A stretch of 64,000 bases of DNA from Chrysomallon squamiferum (Eukaryota; Mollusca; Gastropoda; Neomphalida; Peltospiridae), in NCBI GenBank assembly GCA_012295275.1, contig CM022668.1, positions 1,555,637-1,619,636 of the forward strand. Reading direction: 5' to 3'. Each line of letters begins with the position of its first letter. Within the stretch, counting starts at the first letter, position 1. The notes under the pieces were generated by a model, which was not told where the DNA came from, did no database searches, and saw only the letters and a program-made list of their open reading frames with translations. Below are positions 47,003 through 61,030 of the stretch, in pieces. The position numbers and the translations under genes were made by a program.

Positions 47003-48252
47003 CTATTTTTTACGACCACTTGATGGTCCTTCCTTTTGTGTAATGCTGTAGCGTGGACTATCAAACTGAAAAACAGAAATAATCCAAAATAAGCTAGTTA
47101 TTTCTTAACTATATATATGTGAGTTGTGCATTATGAAAATGAATGTGTAGAGGAAAGAAACATAATTGTGAAAATAAAGGACACGGTTTCCTAGTTGGAG
47201 GATCACACTGCCTAAAGAGTAACTTTGAAAATATTGTATGAATTTTACAACTAGATCAGATGCAAATCAGACAATATGTATACATGTGCACAGTGAAATG
47301 CAGTTTGGTTCACAGATGCTGTTAGTAAACAAATGTCCAGCATGACAGACTGTAACTAAAAAGTGAATAACTTCCCAGTTTGGCAAGTACAGCTTCCAGC
47401 TGACACAGGATTGTGTTTTCAATTCGATCCACTACTTTTCCTCCTTTAGAATAGTTTTTATATCAATCACTTAAAATACTATTTTAAGTGGGGCTTTTTG
47501 TTTTTGTTTAATTTTTCAGTTGTGAAATAACTCCATATCCAATTGTTCCCAGTTTGGCCCCCACCGAATAGCTTAAAAAACCTGAATAGCTTTTAAAACG
47601 TCTATGACACAGGATTGTGTTTTTAATACAGTAATAATGTAGTAATTTGATCCAGTTCTGTATTTCACTAATGACAAAACCACCAGGTCATCATATGACA
47701 GTAACCCCCACCACCCATACAGTATTCCTGATGATTGCCTCATCACTCTCGCAACATATAGCACTAATGTCTGAACGTTTCTTAATTTAAAGGAAACAGT
47801 CCTCCTTTAGAATCCTTCTTCAGTGATTTCTGTCATTGAAATATAGTAAAAACATAAATCACATTTTTACATCAAAAATACGTACTTAAATACTATTTTA
47901 ATATTGTTTGGGGTTTTTTGTTTTTTGTTTAATTTTTCAGTTGTGAAATAACTCCATATCCATGACAAACAAAATATTTTAAAATAAATTTACAAAGATT
48001 TATCAAAATCTGTTGGTGAACTGATTGGAATGAGAAACATGACATATGTTGTGTAAAATCATTTCTTACTCACTTAATTTATGAGAAAGCACACAGTTTT
48101 CTACAGCAGTCACACACTTATAAAAATTACCTTTTGTTTTTCCAGATCCTTCTGCATCCGTTTCCTTTCTTCATTGTCCAGAACTCTGTTACCATCATAG
48201 TCATACTTAGCAAACATTGCCTGGATATCCTCATCAGCATAACCACAGCTGC

Positions 48253-48314
<62 letters not shown>

Positions 48315-51300
48315 GAAGTGGAAGAAGAAGAGTAATAATAATAATTGTAATAATAGTAATGAAAGTAATAAAAATAGTAGTATTGTAATAGCAAAAAAAT
48401 ATTTGTTTATATTTTAATTAAAGAATTTGTGCATTAAAGAGTATAATTTGAAACATAAAATGTTATAATAATTTGTCAACAACTCCAAAAATGGTATTTT
48501 TATTAAGGTTATTATTGGCAGTGATGGTACAAACAGTAGTAGGAAAATTTAGATATCAATAAAAAAATTATATATAATTTGTATATATCATATATTTATT
48601 AAGAATTTTTTTTATTATTATTGCTCAGATATTAGTAAATGAAGTATTCATGAGAAATGAAAGTTGCAGTTAATAGTTACCAATAAAACTCTGTGTAATT
48701 AGAACTAATGAAATACATATATTAATGTTTATAAGCAGCTAACATAAGTATTAGCTATTCAGAAAATGTTAGTTAATAAAGTTGATGTTGCTATGAAAAC
48801 CTTTGTTTATTTAGTGGATAGAGACTCCCACTAACAAATGTAAAAATACTTGTTTAATTAGTTCAGTTTTTAATACATTATTTCCACTGATGTTATAAAA
48901 ATAATTCAGGAGATCAGTTTTATTATGTGCTGAATGAAAGTAAAAAAAAAAATCAAAAACAAAGAAATCAGTAAGCTTATAATATTTTATGATAACTACT
49001 TAACAATAAATGGCAAAAAATAGTTTAAAACACACACACCTTTTCAGGTGCTGTTTCCATTCCTCATATCCAAGCAGTTTGTCAGTAGGGAGTTTCTTTT
49101 GCAGAGAGTCAATTTTCTCAGATGTTAGATGAAGCATTGCCAGAAAATTGTTGGCTTTCTGAAAAAGATAAAACATTTTTTAAACTAAATTACATGACCA
49201 AATATAGTGAACAATCTAACAGTATCGCTATGAAAACTTTAAGCTAAAGTTTGGCACTGAAAATATTGAAGGTTTAAATGGTGTAAAGCAAAAATAATAT
49301 CTGCTTTTGTGTCCACGACACTGACAACCACTAATTATCAGTCTTGTATCACTTTCTTCTCAACTCGTTTTGAACTGTAAACTGAGCTATGTTGCTGAAG
49401 TTCTTCCACACTGGGTTCTGGTGTCATAGTCCTATTAATTTGATATATTCTGCTTTACAGATGCCAGAATTTAAAGAACTACAGTCTGTACTTAATGGGG
49501 GTTAAATCACTTTTCTTTTTACTATCTTACTGAGATGCTCTGAAGAAACAACAAATGAAAAAAAACTAAAATCTGTTTTTGTTCAAATATGTGTGACATG
49601 ATACATATAATGGATGTTAATCTATTTCAATATTTTACTTTACTTTTCTATTTAATTAAATTCACTGATGGGTATCAACATAAAAATATGAAATCACAGC
49701 TTGATCAGAAATTATTTTCATCATTAATATTTCTATTTGTTATGTGTATATTGAAATGTTTCTGATAGTTGCATTTACCTCTTTAAAGTAGTCTGTCATT
49801 CTAAATTCATCTTCCTGCTGGGACATGTCAACTTTGACCTCTGTATATGTGTCATTGATAATAGCAAGGAACATGTTAATGAGAACGAAGAACACAAAGA
49901 ACACGTATAACATGAAGTAGATTGGTCCCAGCACACGGTTAGCTGCCTCCAGTTGGGCAAAGTCAAAGTCTCCAAGAATAATTCGGAACAGAGTGAAACT
50001 AAAAAATAGATAACATATATAAATTAAGTACACACACACAACAGTCTCACACAATAATGTCAAAAGTAATATTTGAATTTCAACCCAAAGGAAACTTCAT
50101 CTTGAATTCAAGGCCTCTTCAAGCCTATGTAAATATATATATATTTTTTAAAAGACTGTTATCAACACAATGATGTCCAATAATTGGAAAGTTATAAACT
50201 TTTTAAATTACAGGTTCCAAAAGCATTTTGCTAAATGGAAAATGCCTGAAAGTGAAAATGCCTGAACATTACAAATTAAAAAATATATGGAAAAATAAAT
50301 TAAAACATCACTGCTGATAAGTATAATGTTTCCAAAATTTCCAGAATCATTACTAATTACCAATTCTTGACTAAAGAATCAAAACATTTATTTTTTAAGT
50401 GATCAAATTGTAACTTACAAAGCATTCTGAAAAGTACTGAAGTCTTTTACCATTGTTCCAAAGAGCAGATAGCCGAGTTGTGTGAATGCCACAAACACTA
50501 TGAAAAACATGATAGCAAACCCAGCCAGATCTTTAGCACAGCGAGAAAGTGTTGATGAAAGCTGTGTCATAGTTTTGTTGAAACCAATGTACTTGAACAC
50601 CTGTTTATTAAGTGCACACATTTGTTTTCACTCAGTCATTAATTTTCATATTAATAGTTATCAAACATAATTAATTTTTAAATCAGATAATTTATTTATT
50701 TTGTTATTCCTTTTTGAAACTAACCACATGGTTTTTTTAAATCATCTTTTACATCTCCAAATTCTTCACAAACTGAATACTGACTAACAATATGTCCCAT
50801 CTTGGGTCATTAGAAATTAGAAAAATTTTTATATGCTTGGAGTTGGTTTATAATTTATTCAGACAAACAGTTACACTAGGGCCAACTCAATTTTTGAAAA
50901 CTGTGCAGATGGAAAGCTGCTGTAGTCAGGTATTCAATTAATATTTTCTTTATTATGAAATTTCTATCTCAAAATAATTATTTTCTAATTGATTTCCATC
51001 TCAAATTTTCTGTCTAAAAGTATTTAATTTCTGTTTCATAAATTAATTAATTTATTTGTCTGAACTAATTAATCATTTATATTAATTTTATTAAAAAATT
51101 TCACATGTAATTCCTGTTAATGAAACTAACTTTTATCCAGGCCAGGAAGACGGCAATTGCAACAGCATTAACGAACCGTGTCTCCCAGTAACCTAAACTT
51201 TCAAAATCAGGGTAAATGTCCTGATGATGAATAAGTTTTATTAGCTTTTCTTTTACTATGTAACTGCGAAATACGTGGAATGCAATACACAAAAGTGAGA

Positions 51301-52717
51301 TGATGATTATTACAATGTCTAGACAATTCCAAAAACTGTTCAGATAGTTGCATTTGTGTTTTTTAATCTGAAACACAAAAATAATTTTTATGAATGATTA
51401 ATATAATAAAAATTATTCATATAATTACATTTGTATTTTTAAATCCAAAACAATAAAATTAACTTATAAATTATTATAAATAACGTTTTCAGCTGTAGGT
51501 TTAGCTAATTAAGGAACAACACAATAATAAATTAATATCTATACATTATTTTATATTTTATTTATTTATGTTTTTGTAATATATTTGCATTCCAACCTAT
51601 AACTCCTATTCTCTCTCTTCTAGTTAACAATTATTTAAAAATAAAATAAAATTCCATTTTTAAAAACAAACCATTAAAATATCACAAGGTTTTAGTATTT
51701 TATATTACATTGCATCAGGAGGAGTTAAGATCAAATTCCTAATTATGTTCTAAATATTTGGCTTCACTTAAAATTTAATGAGAAAAATAAACTAGGCTAA
51801 TTATAACATAAATGTGAATGGTGTTACTACTTAACTAGCACAATGTACCAGTATTTGAGAAAAAAAATATTGCAGTTTTCTAAATCATAAAATGTCATCT
51901 TTCAAATATGTTTGATCAAAAATCTTTCTTTTACATTTTAGTTAACTAAATTAATTTTAAACAAATTTCTTGTAGTTCTTGTAATTACTGAAATAATGCC
52001 ACAAACCTCAAGCATCTCTTCAATAATGTAATAACCAATGAAAACACAAAACATGATCTCACAAGAAAAGATAAAGTAATCGCCTTTAGACACATATGGA
52101 ATCAGTTTTACAGTGCGGAACATCCACGAAGGCACCACTCCACCAGTAGCAGGAAACTCGGTGAGAAGTCTTCAAAACAAAATCCACAACAATACCAATA
52201 AAAATCAAAACTGTATTTGCTAATACATAATATTCAGAGTAATTCAAGAATTAATGACTTTTGTTGGCTAAAGTAAGGAGTAAATCTACTGAGTAATTAC
52301 TGGGTGTACTTCATAATATAATTTCATATCTAAGAACTTAAATGCAAAATGAACTAACCTGACAACACAGAAGAGGTTGATATTGGCGTTGTAGACAGTG
52401 AAGTCAATGAAGACAGCCCTTGTGCCTCTTGTTATCCACTTTTGTTGAAAAAGATAATCTATGATCCTTTTAGACTCATCCTTTGTTGTTCCAAGATTCT
52501 GAACATATCCTGCTCCACTGTAGGTAGCTATATAACCCCAGTGACCTGAACCGTCTAACTCTTGTTCAGTTCTGTAGAACCAGCTGAAATTTAAAAAAAA
52601 TAGAAATATATATTGTAATTATGTCTTCATATAAACAGTTATCTATAGCACTGTAAACAGTAGTTGTACGTAGAATTATAATTTTTAATTGTTTCCAATT
52701 CCACAGCATAGCATAAT

Positions 52718-52764
<47 letters not shown>

Positions 52765-55333
52765 CAATGATGATGTTGATGATGATATTTCGGGTTTTTT
52801 TTAAATTAACTTTAGTTTTGTAAACATTCAGAGTTCATACAGAAAAGTAACTTACGCAGTATAATTATTGCCATCATCATAAGCACCATATGGTCTTTTG
52901 TCTTCAAGATCACGTTTATATGGAGCATAGCATCTTGGGATTAGTGTTCTAAAATCTTTATGTACAATGCATGAGTTGCTGTGAACCTTCAGCTGTCGTA
53001 GTCGTGGTAGTCCAAGCAATTTGTTTTCATAGTAGATGTAACCTTTCTGGTCCTCTGGCACTTTAGCACCATTGTACCATTTGTCCCAATGAATTCCATC
53101 TAGTAGTGGCCCTTGTGCAAACTGAAATGTTTTCTTAATTTGTTTACTTTCACTTTTATGACTTTATTAAAAATATATAACATATATTTACATTAAAACT
53201 GTGATTTATTAATGAAGGAGGAACTACTTATTATTTCTAGTGGAGAGTCAGAACAATGAGAATTGTAAATAGTATTGCAATATATTCCATTGTAAGTATA
53301 AGCCACTTTCAACAATTAAAGAACTGCTAAACGTATATATATATATATATATATATTTATAAATATATATATATATATGTATGTATATGTATATACACTT
53401 ACATAAACATATTTTTCCCTTATAGACACTGATCAGTTCACTAATATGCAAATTTATTTTATGTCAGTGTTTGTCAGTTGTGTTGAGAGAATGTAAGACA
53501 GAATATATTAATTTGTTATTCCATTTACAACAATAGTACGTTATTATGTAAAGCACAACCTTAATAATCTAGTTTCTCTTGCTTGCTTAGTTACTCAAGA
53601 AATATTTCTGTTGTTTAGTTCTTATTTTTTTTGTTTGAGAGATAGTAAGAATTCTACAGACTTATGTGTCTTCAATTTTGAAATTTAATTTTTAAAACCA
53701 GAGTATCTGGGATCTGTATACTATTAAATATTCATATTACTTTCCTCTAGAATGATACAAATGTGCATCCACCAAGCAGACAAGCTATGACAACAATGAC
53801 TAAACAAACATTCTGGGACATGGACATAAAAATGTAAAGTGAAAATTCACCTCCAAGGAAAAGATCTTGGATTCTTAATTATGTATTATAAATGTACACA
53901 GTATATTTTAGTTCACTATTCATCAAAGAAATGTAAATAATTGCCAGTATGTTAACATACTCGCCAGAAATCCAAAGTATTTGTCATAGTCCTAAAGGTT
54001 CCCATAAAATCACTTTTTGTGTTGAGAAACAGGCTGCTCATTGCACTTGTGTAGTAGAACATGGTTGTACTTGTCATTCCAAATGTAACTGAAAATATTT
54101 ATTTCAATAATATTTAATCACCATTTTATTATTACTGCCTAGTATACAGATGTGATCAAAAAAAAAAATTTCAATATTTATTTCAATAACATTTATAGTG
54201 ATTGAGGAAGTATTTTATAATTACAATGTCCAACTGTAACTGAAAATATCTGAAGTAATGGAATAATTGCTTTATTATTATTATTATTATGCCAAGCATA
54301 CCAAAAGCAAAATTATTTTTAAAAGTCATTCATTTGTATAAATAATATTTAAAATAATTCAGTAATAATGGTTTTATCATTATTGTTCTTGTCATTATAA
54401 ATGTGAATGAAAATAAAAACATAATATATGCAAATTATGTCAGTCACCTATCCAATTAATATTTTTTTAAATTGGCAAAATAATCAAATATGAATTTATT
54501 ACTGTTAAAATATATTAATTTATTAACAGCGATACATACTAATACAGGTAACTGTAAGAAAGATGAGGTATATGATGAGTTCTCTCAGTGTGGTCTGAAT
54601 GTACAGTTCTGGATTTTGTTCTGTATCTTCAGTCTCTCTAGTTGCCCAGAACACTGAAATCAGAACATTAATTAAAATCAGTTTTGTGTGACAATAAATA
54701 AATCACTTTAGTAGAACTAGTGATTAAAATCACTTCTGTCGTCACTTAAGTAGGATCTGAGATAAAATTATAAAAAAGCAGAAACAAAGTAAACTTATAC
54801 CGATATATTATACAGATAGAATGATCAGTGTAACATAGTAGTAGTAGTAGTATTAGTAGTAGTAACAGTAGTAGTAGTAGTAGTAGTAGTAGTAGCAACA
54901 GTAGTAGTAGGAGCAGTTATTTTTGTTGTTGTTGCTGCTTGGGTGGGGCATGGGGCTGTATCAGATATAAGGAAGATGTTATGTATCCACCCCTGCTCTA
55001 TATAGCTCTGGCAAACTACTGCAGTTTTATAATTAATTTTATATAACATACGACACGAAAATATTGTACTTATTTAGGTTTTTTTAGTTTTTTTTTATGC
55101 AGTATGACATAGATTTGATTTTTAATAAGTATAGCTATTATAAGCTAAGAATCTCTCTCAGTAAATTACCTCGTATGCATTTGCCACAACATCCACGGCC
55201 TTCGCGCTGGTTCGGGATCTGCTTGTGAAGTTAAACGTTGGCTGGGGAGACTAGCACTTTCATCTAAACTGGACGCTTCGCTAGTATTTGTACCCCACGG
55301 ACGAGGAGAGAGCTTTCCCATCGATTCAAACAT
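47003..55333 (-). CDS. PKD2L1-like: Polycystin-2-like cation channel (PKD2/PKD2L1 family, TRPP)
   Basis: TRPP channels are six-helix, calcium-permeable cation channels of cilia and plasma membrane. Twelve exons (high to low): 55333-55170, 54653-54540, 54088-53961, 53121-52856, 52583-52359, 52169-52007, 51367-51131, 50600-50419, 49998-49779, 49158-49040, 48248-48131, 47065-47003. All junctions are GT-AG, and phases fit from exon 2 to the TAG stop. S1 is in exons 2-3. The extracellular polycystin domain ([37 protein letters not shown]) fills exons 3-6. Then S2 (exon 6), S3/S4 (7-8), S5 (8), pore with filter RIILGDFDF and S6 ([11 protein letters not shown]) in exon 9. Exon 11 has an EF-hand ([12 protein letters not shown]). 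Remembered residues such as [16 protein letters not shown] and LGDFD look closer to PKD2L1 than PKD2. The product is about 665 aa. Exon 1 has a frame break, and the C-terminal coiled coil is absent. Confidence 0.93.
47402..47962. repeat. Direct duplication inside polycystin intron 11
   Basis: GACACAGGATTGTGTTTT, CCTCCTTTAGAAT, and TTTGTTTAATTTTTCAGTTG followed by TGAAATAACTCCATATCCA each occur twice in the same order (47402-47542 and 47608-47962), with extra sequence inside the second copy. Confidence 0.75.
48253..48312. repeat. (AAT)n next to the exon 11 acceptor
   Basis: Nineteen or so AAT triplets. On the gene strand this is a TTA run ending within a few bases of the acceptor TATTGCAG of exon 11. 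Confidence 0.95.
52721..52764. repeat. (AAT)n in polycystin intron 4
   Basis: A perfect AAT run of about 40 bp followed by GAT-type triplets. Confidence 0.95.
53336..53396. repeat. (AT)n in polycystin intron 3
   Basis: AT runs interrupted by TTATAAAT and GTATGT. Confidence 0.93.
54838..54913. repeat. (AGT)n in polycystin intron 1
   Basis: AGT triplets with ATT and AAC interruptions, about 75 bp. Confidence 0.93.
55170..55333 (-). CDS. PKD2L1-like: First coding exon of the polycystin gene, with frame break
   Basis: The first ATG in the open frame (55333) gives [20 protein letters not shown], then [14 protein letters not shown], and leads to a stop before the donor. The frame needed to join exon 2 at the donor (GTAATTTAC, starting at 55169) reads [14 protein letters not shown] and is closed upstream by TAA. 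The two frames differ by one base insertion or two bases missing. A CGCG run at the switch (about 55204) is a plausible slip point: two extra bases there would give one continuous frame. No alternative in-frame ATG exists before exon 3. An undetected small intron is the other option. Confidence 0.75.
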
Positions 55334-55401
55334 GTCTTTCTTTTTCTTATTATTTTTTTCGCTCTTATAGGAAATAAAATTTGACTGATATTCAACCTGA
55401 T

Positions 55402-55443
55402 TTAATTCGAGAACTTTCCCGGTTCTCCGTCCACAGACGTCAT
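55402..55443 (-). other. Possible upstream ORF of the polycystin gene
   Basis: A 13-codon frame, MTSVDGEPGKFSN then stop, begins 110 bp upstream of the MFES start codon. It would be translated first if the transcript starts above it; the transcription start is not known. Confidence 0.35.
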
Positions 55444-55465
55444 TTTTGCTGACCTAGTGACGTCA
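55437..55465. promoter_or_regulatory. CRE sites upstream of the polycystin gene
   Basis: A palindromic TGACGTCA at 55458-55465 and a second ACGTCA at 55437-55442 lie about 105-130 bp upstream of the first coding ATG. CREB/ATF binding is the established role of this octamer; activity here is inference. Confidence 0.5.
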
Positions 55466-56265
55466 GTCCTCAAATTATGGTGTCATTGTTAGGTCAGAGA
55501 CCTTTAAAATAAAATGATATATAGAATTATCTGCATTTATTACTATATTCGATCATACTTTCTGTGTTTTTAGTTGTGATAGGTACAAAAGCATATTCAG
55601 TGCAAAACTAAGAGTTTATAAGCGTGTTTTATACTGCTTTGATTTTGAATTATTATTATTATTATTTTAAAATCATCTGTATATTTAATTATTTAAAGAC
55701 TGATTTTTAAAATAACTACATTAAATATCATACTGTTTATTTTCGTCTTGATATGGAGGACAATAAAGAATATCGTCGCATTTTAACAGCCATTAACTAT
55801 ATATATATATATAGGCCTAGTGCACTGAATGGTGAGTTTGTTTCTTGTATGATGACGGGAGCTTAGATAATTACCTAACAAAACACATTAAGAGAAATGT
55901 TTATTTTGATAGTTACATGGAAAACAACTCCCCAGCGCCTTTATCTGGGTCTAACATGGCGACCTCTAGACTGCCTTTAGGCCAGATATATATGCTAGCT
56001 GTATCTGTAACAGTAGTTTTTAATCACCTCAAATCTGCAGCAGTCGCATCGGCATAGGTGCAGTACACATACTGGATCGAAAAAAAAAAAAAAAAAAAAC
56101 AAATGATTTTGGTTCAAAATAAAAAATAAAAAAAAAACATCTGAAATACAAGCAAACATGTATGCTATCATTACAGAATGAGGGATGCTATACTTGTAAA
56201 ATTGTTTTTGTTTCTGTTTTAAGCATGGTCTTCCATTAATTAAGGTATACTCTCTTTGAAAATAT

Positions 56266-56300
<35 letters not shown>

Positions 56301-56672
56301 ATATTTATATGCTGAAATAGTTTGTCTCTCAAAGTAATTTGTGATATTTACGGATTCATATATCGTATTTGATATTTCTAAGACGAGTCTTTAAAACACG
56401 ATAAAGTTAAAATTTTTAAAGAAAAGAAATATTTCACTCACTGCTGCATTTAAATCTTTAGCAAGAAATGTCTGAGACATTCTTTTCTGCAAATGAGATA
56501 TTTGAAATTTTGAATGCATTTTCATTTTATAAATAATTTCAGTTTTTAACTGTTTCTCTGCTATAAATTTATATACGTTTGTTTCTGAGGCATTTGAACG
56601 TTTTAAATTATAAATAAAGAAAGCAAATGCAAAACAAATCCGCATAGAAACTGTATATTTTATTATTATTAT

Positions 56673-56704
<32 letters not shown>

Positions 56705-57044
56705 CGGAAATGTCAATGGTAATAGCTCTTACTTTTCTAACTATTGGAAAAATTTTTTTTTTTTTATCAATAAATAATTTTTCAATAAATAACTTTTCAA
56801 TTAATTATCGTATTTTTATTTTTTAAAGTAAAAACATATTAATACGCAGAATTTGTTTTTCATTCCATCACCAAAACAAAATTAACACGAATGTTCTAGA
56901 AACGAACAGCATATTCTTTTACACTACCTAATTGACTGCTTAATGTTTTGTTTGTACTAGTAAACGTTAATCGAAATTTATTTTATTACTTATTTCCTTC
57001 TCATTATTTATTATTTTTGTTGTTGTTGTTGAAAAATTATGATC

Positions 57045-57084
<40 letters not shown>

Positions 57085-58208
57085 GAGTAATCTTAAAGAC
57101 GTGGTGCCTAAATTAAACATGAAGTTTTTCTCAGAATTTGGCTGCAATTTGTTCTGAGATAACGCAGGTCCCGTTTGGCTTGTCAAATTAATCAGTTTTG
57201 TCTTTTTATACGGCAGGAGCAGCTGGCAGTTGCTTATTTATTTTTAACTCAAGGGAGATAAATATGAAATAGTTTGTGAAAGGTAGATATCCTTTTATTT
57301 TTAAATGTTTACAAAAAGAAGAAACTGACAAATTTCATTAAACAGATTTATTATTATTATTTGTTTATTTATTTATTTTATTTTATTTTATTTTATTTTA
57401 TATTTTTAAGCACCTTCTAGCCGAAATAAGACATAATATTATATACAAAATCTAAACTGAAAGTCGAAATATTAGTTTTTTAAATAAAGAACGTTTATGT
57501 GGCTTCACCCTAGGTACCTCCCTTGATTTAAAAATAAACAAGAGAATGATAGCAGGTGCAGTGGTTATTAAAAAGACAAACATGGTAAATTTCACAAGCC
57601 AGAAATGACCTCTTTTATACGTCCTTTGTTATATTTCTTCTATTTTCTAAGGAATAAATAAAAGAAATTTCAAGAAAACCTTAATTGAATTTATGAACCA
57701 CGTCGTTACCAGTAATAATAATAATAATAATAATAATAATAGGTAGATAGAAAGATAAATAGAAAAATAGATTTTAAAATCGAAGATATTTTTAAAAAAT
57801 TATAAATTAATTATATTCGTTAATATATTTCATTTATTACAACTACATTTTTCATAATCTAGATAATAAATCTAATAAATAATAAAATTCCGGAGAACAA
57901 ATTCATAAATTAATATTATTAGAACCAATACACTCTTTTATAACAAATGTCATACATAACAAAAATAAATAAATAAATAAATAAAAATAAAAAAATCTCC
58001 TGATTTAAAAAGTACTTTATCACAACCATATATTGCGTTTATCGTATATAAGTTTCTCTCTCTCTTTAATAGTTGTAACAATTAAAAATGAAAAATAAAG
58101 CACAAAATGTTTGTCTAAATTTAAAATAAATAAATAAACAAACAAATGATAATAATAATGTTGTTTTGTTGTTATTGTTATTATTTTTATAATAATTATT
58201 ATTATTAC

Positions 58209-58250
<42 letters not shown>

Positions 58251-58470
58251 ATAAATAAGTGTAAATCTCTTTAATAACTCTTCATCCTATTACTATAAAA
58301 CAAAGGTTAAATGTAAAATATTTTTTATTTATTTATTTATTTTTGTTGTTGTTATATAATGAAAAATATGGTATTTTCTTAAAACAAACAAATACAATCG
58401 CACTCACTGTCCGAAAGAGATTTGTCTAGAAAAAAAATAAAAATAAAAATAAAAAAGCGCGCGAAATATT
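55466..58470. other. Intergenic region between divergent genes
   Basis: AT-rich. It contains an AT run (55799-55812), poly-A (56081-56099), CA run (56270-56296), AGT run (56672-56704), AAT runs (57046-57083, 57714-57741), ATT run (58205-58249) and AAAT runs. No gene was seen; the 70-codon frame at 55845-56057 has no recognised motif. Confidence 0.55.
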
Positions 58471-58471
58471 G

Positions 58472-58507
58472 TGACGTGGTATGTAAAAGTACCGGTGTAT
58501 GACGTCA
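58472..58507 (+). promoter_or_regulatory. CRE-type sites in the beta-tubulin promoter
   Basis: TGACGTGG at 58472-58479 and the palindrome TGACGTCA at 58500-58507 lie 80-115 bp upstream of the start codon. A TATTTTAAAAA follows immediately and could act as a TATA-like element. Functional assignment is inference. Confidence 0.5.
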
Positions 58508-58565
58508 TATTTTAAAAATTCAGTTTGTAACCGCGTAAGTTAGGAGTTAGGACGGCAGTTTTTAA

Positions 58566-60305
<1,740 letters not shown>

Positions 60306-60346
60306 AATTATATTGTGACTTTCTTTTTGTGCGAACATACGAAGTC

Positions 60347-60362
60347 AATAAAACCAAATAAA
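60347..60362 (+). terminator. Polyadenylation signals of beta-tubulin
   Basis: AATAAA at 60347-60352 and again at 60357-60362, about 40 and 50 bp after the stop codon. Confidence 0.8.
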
Positions 60363-60370
60363 AATATTTA

Positions 60371-60979
60371 CAGTTTTGTTATATATTCTTAGTATTATCA
60401 GCACCACTATTGATTTTAATTTTGAGGTTGCAGAATATATTATTTTATTATCATCATTAGTAGTAAAAAGTATGTTTTAGTCAGTTTAACTGTAGGAAAA
60501 TCAACGTTATTTAGATGTAAAGTTAGGGGAGAGAATTCCTTAGAATAATAATTTAAAATGTAGCCGATGAAAGTTAACATTGCAAAAACACTACAGCATA
60601 AAAATATAGTTCATCGCAGAATTAGGAATCAAACATTTTTTATTTAATTTTAACCAACTGCTACTGATAATTTCATGTGTTTACTTCCGGAGAAAGGAAA
60701 ATGTTAAACTGTTTATAAGTGAGTGGTTTTGTGTTTAGGAGATATATATATATAAAAATGGAAGGTAAGGGTTATTAGTCGTTTTACTTTCTTGGTTTAT
60801 GCGCGAGTAATACCTAACACTGGTTATTAGTCACATTTTTTATTTACACGCGCCGATGTTAAAAAAACTAAATTCTTTGTGTACCTAAATATCCCCATTT
60901 TACTGCCGTTCGTTATACGCCTGTGTGTTCATGACGAATTTAACCCTAAATAATTATTGCCATTCAATCCCCTCAAACA

Positions 60980-61030
<51 letters not shown>

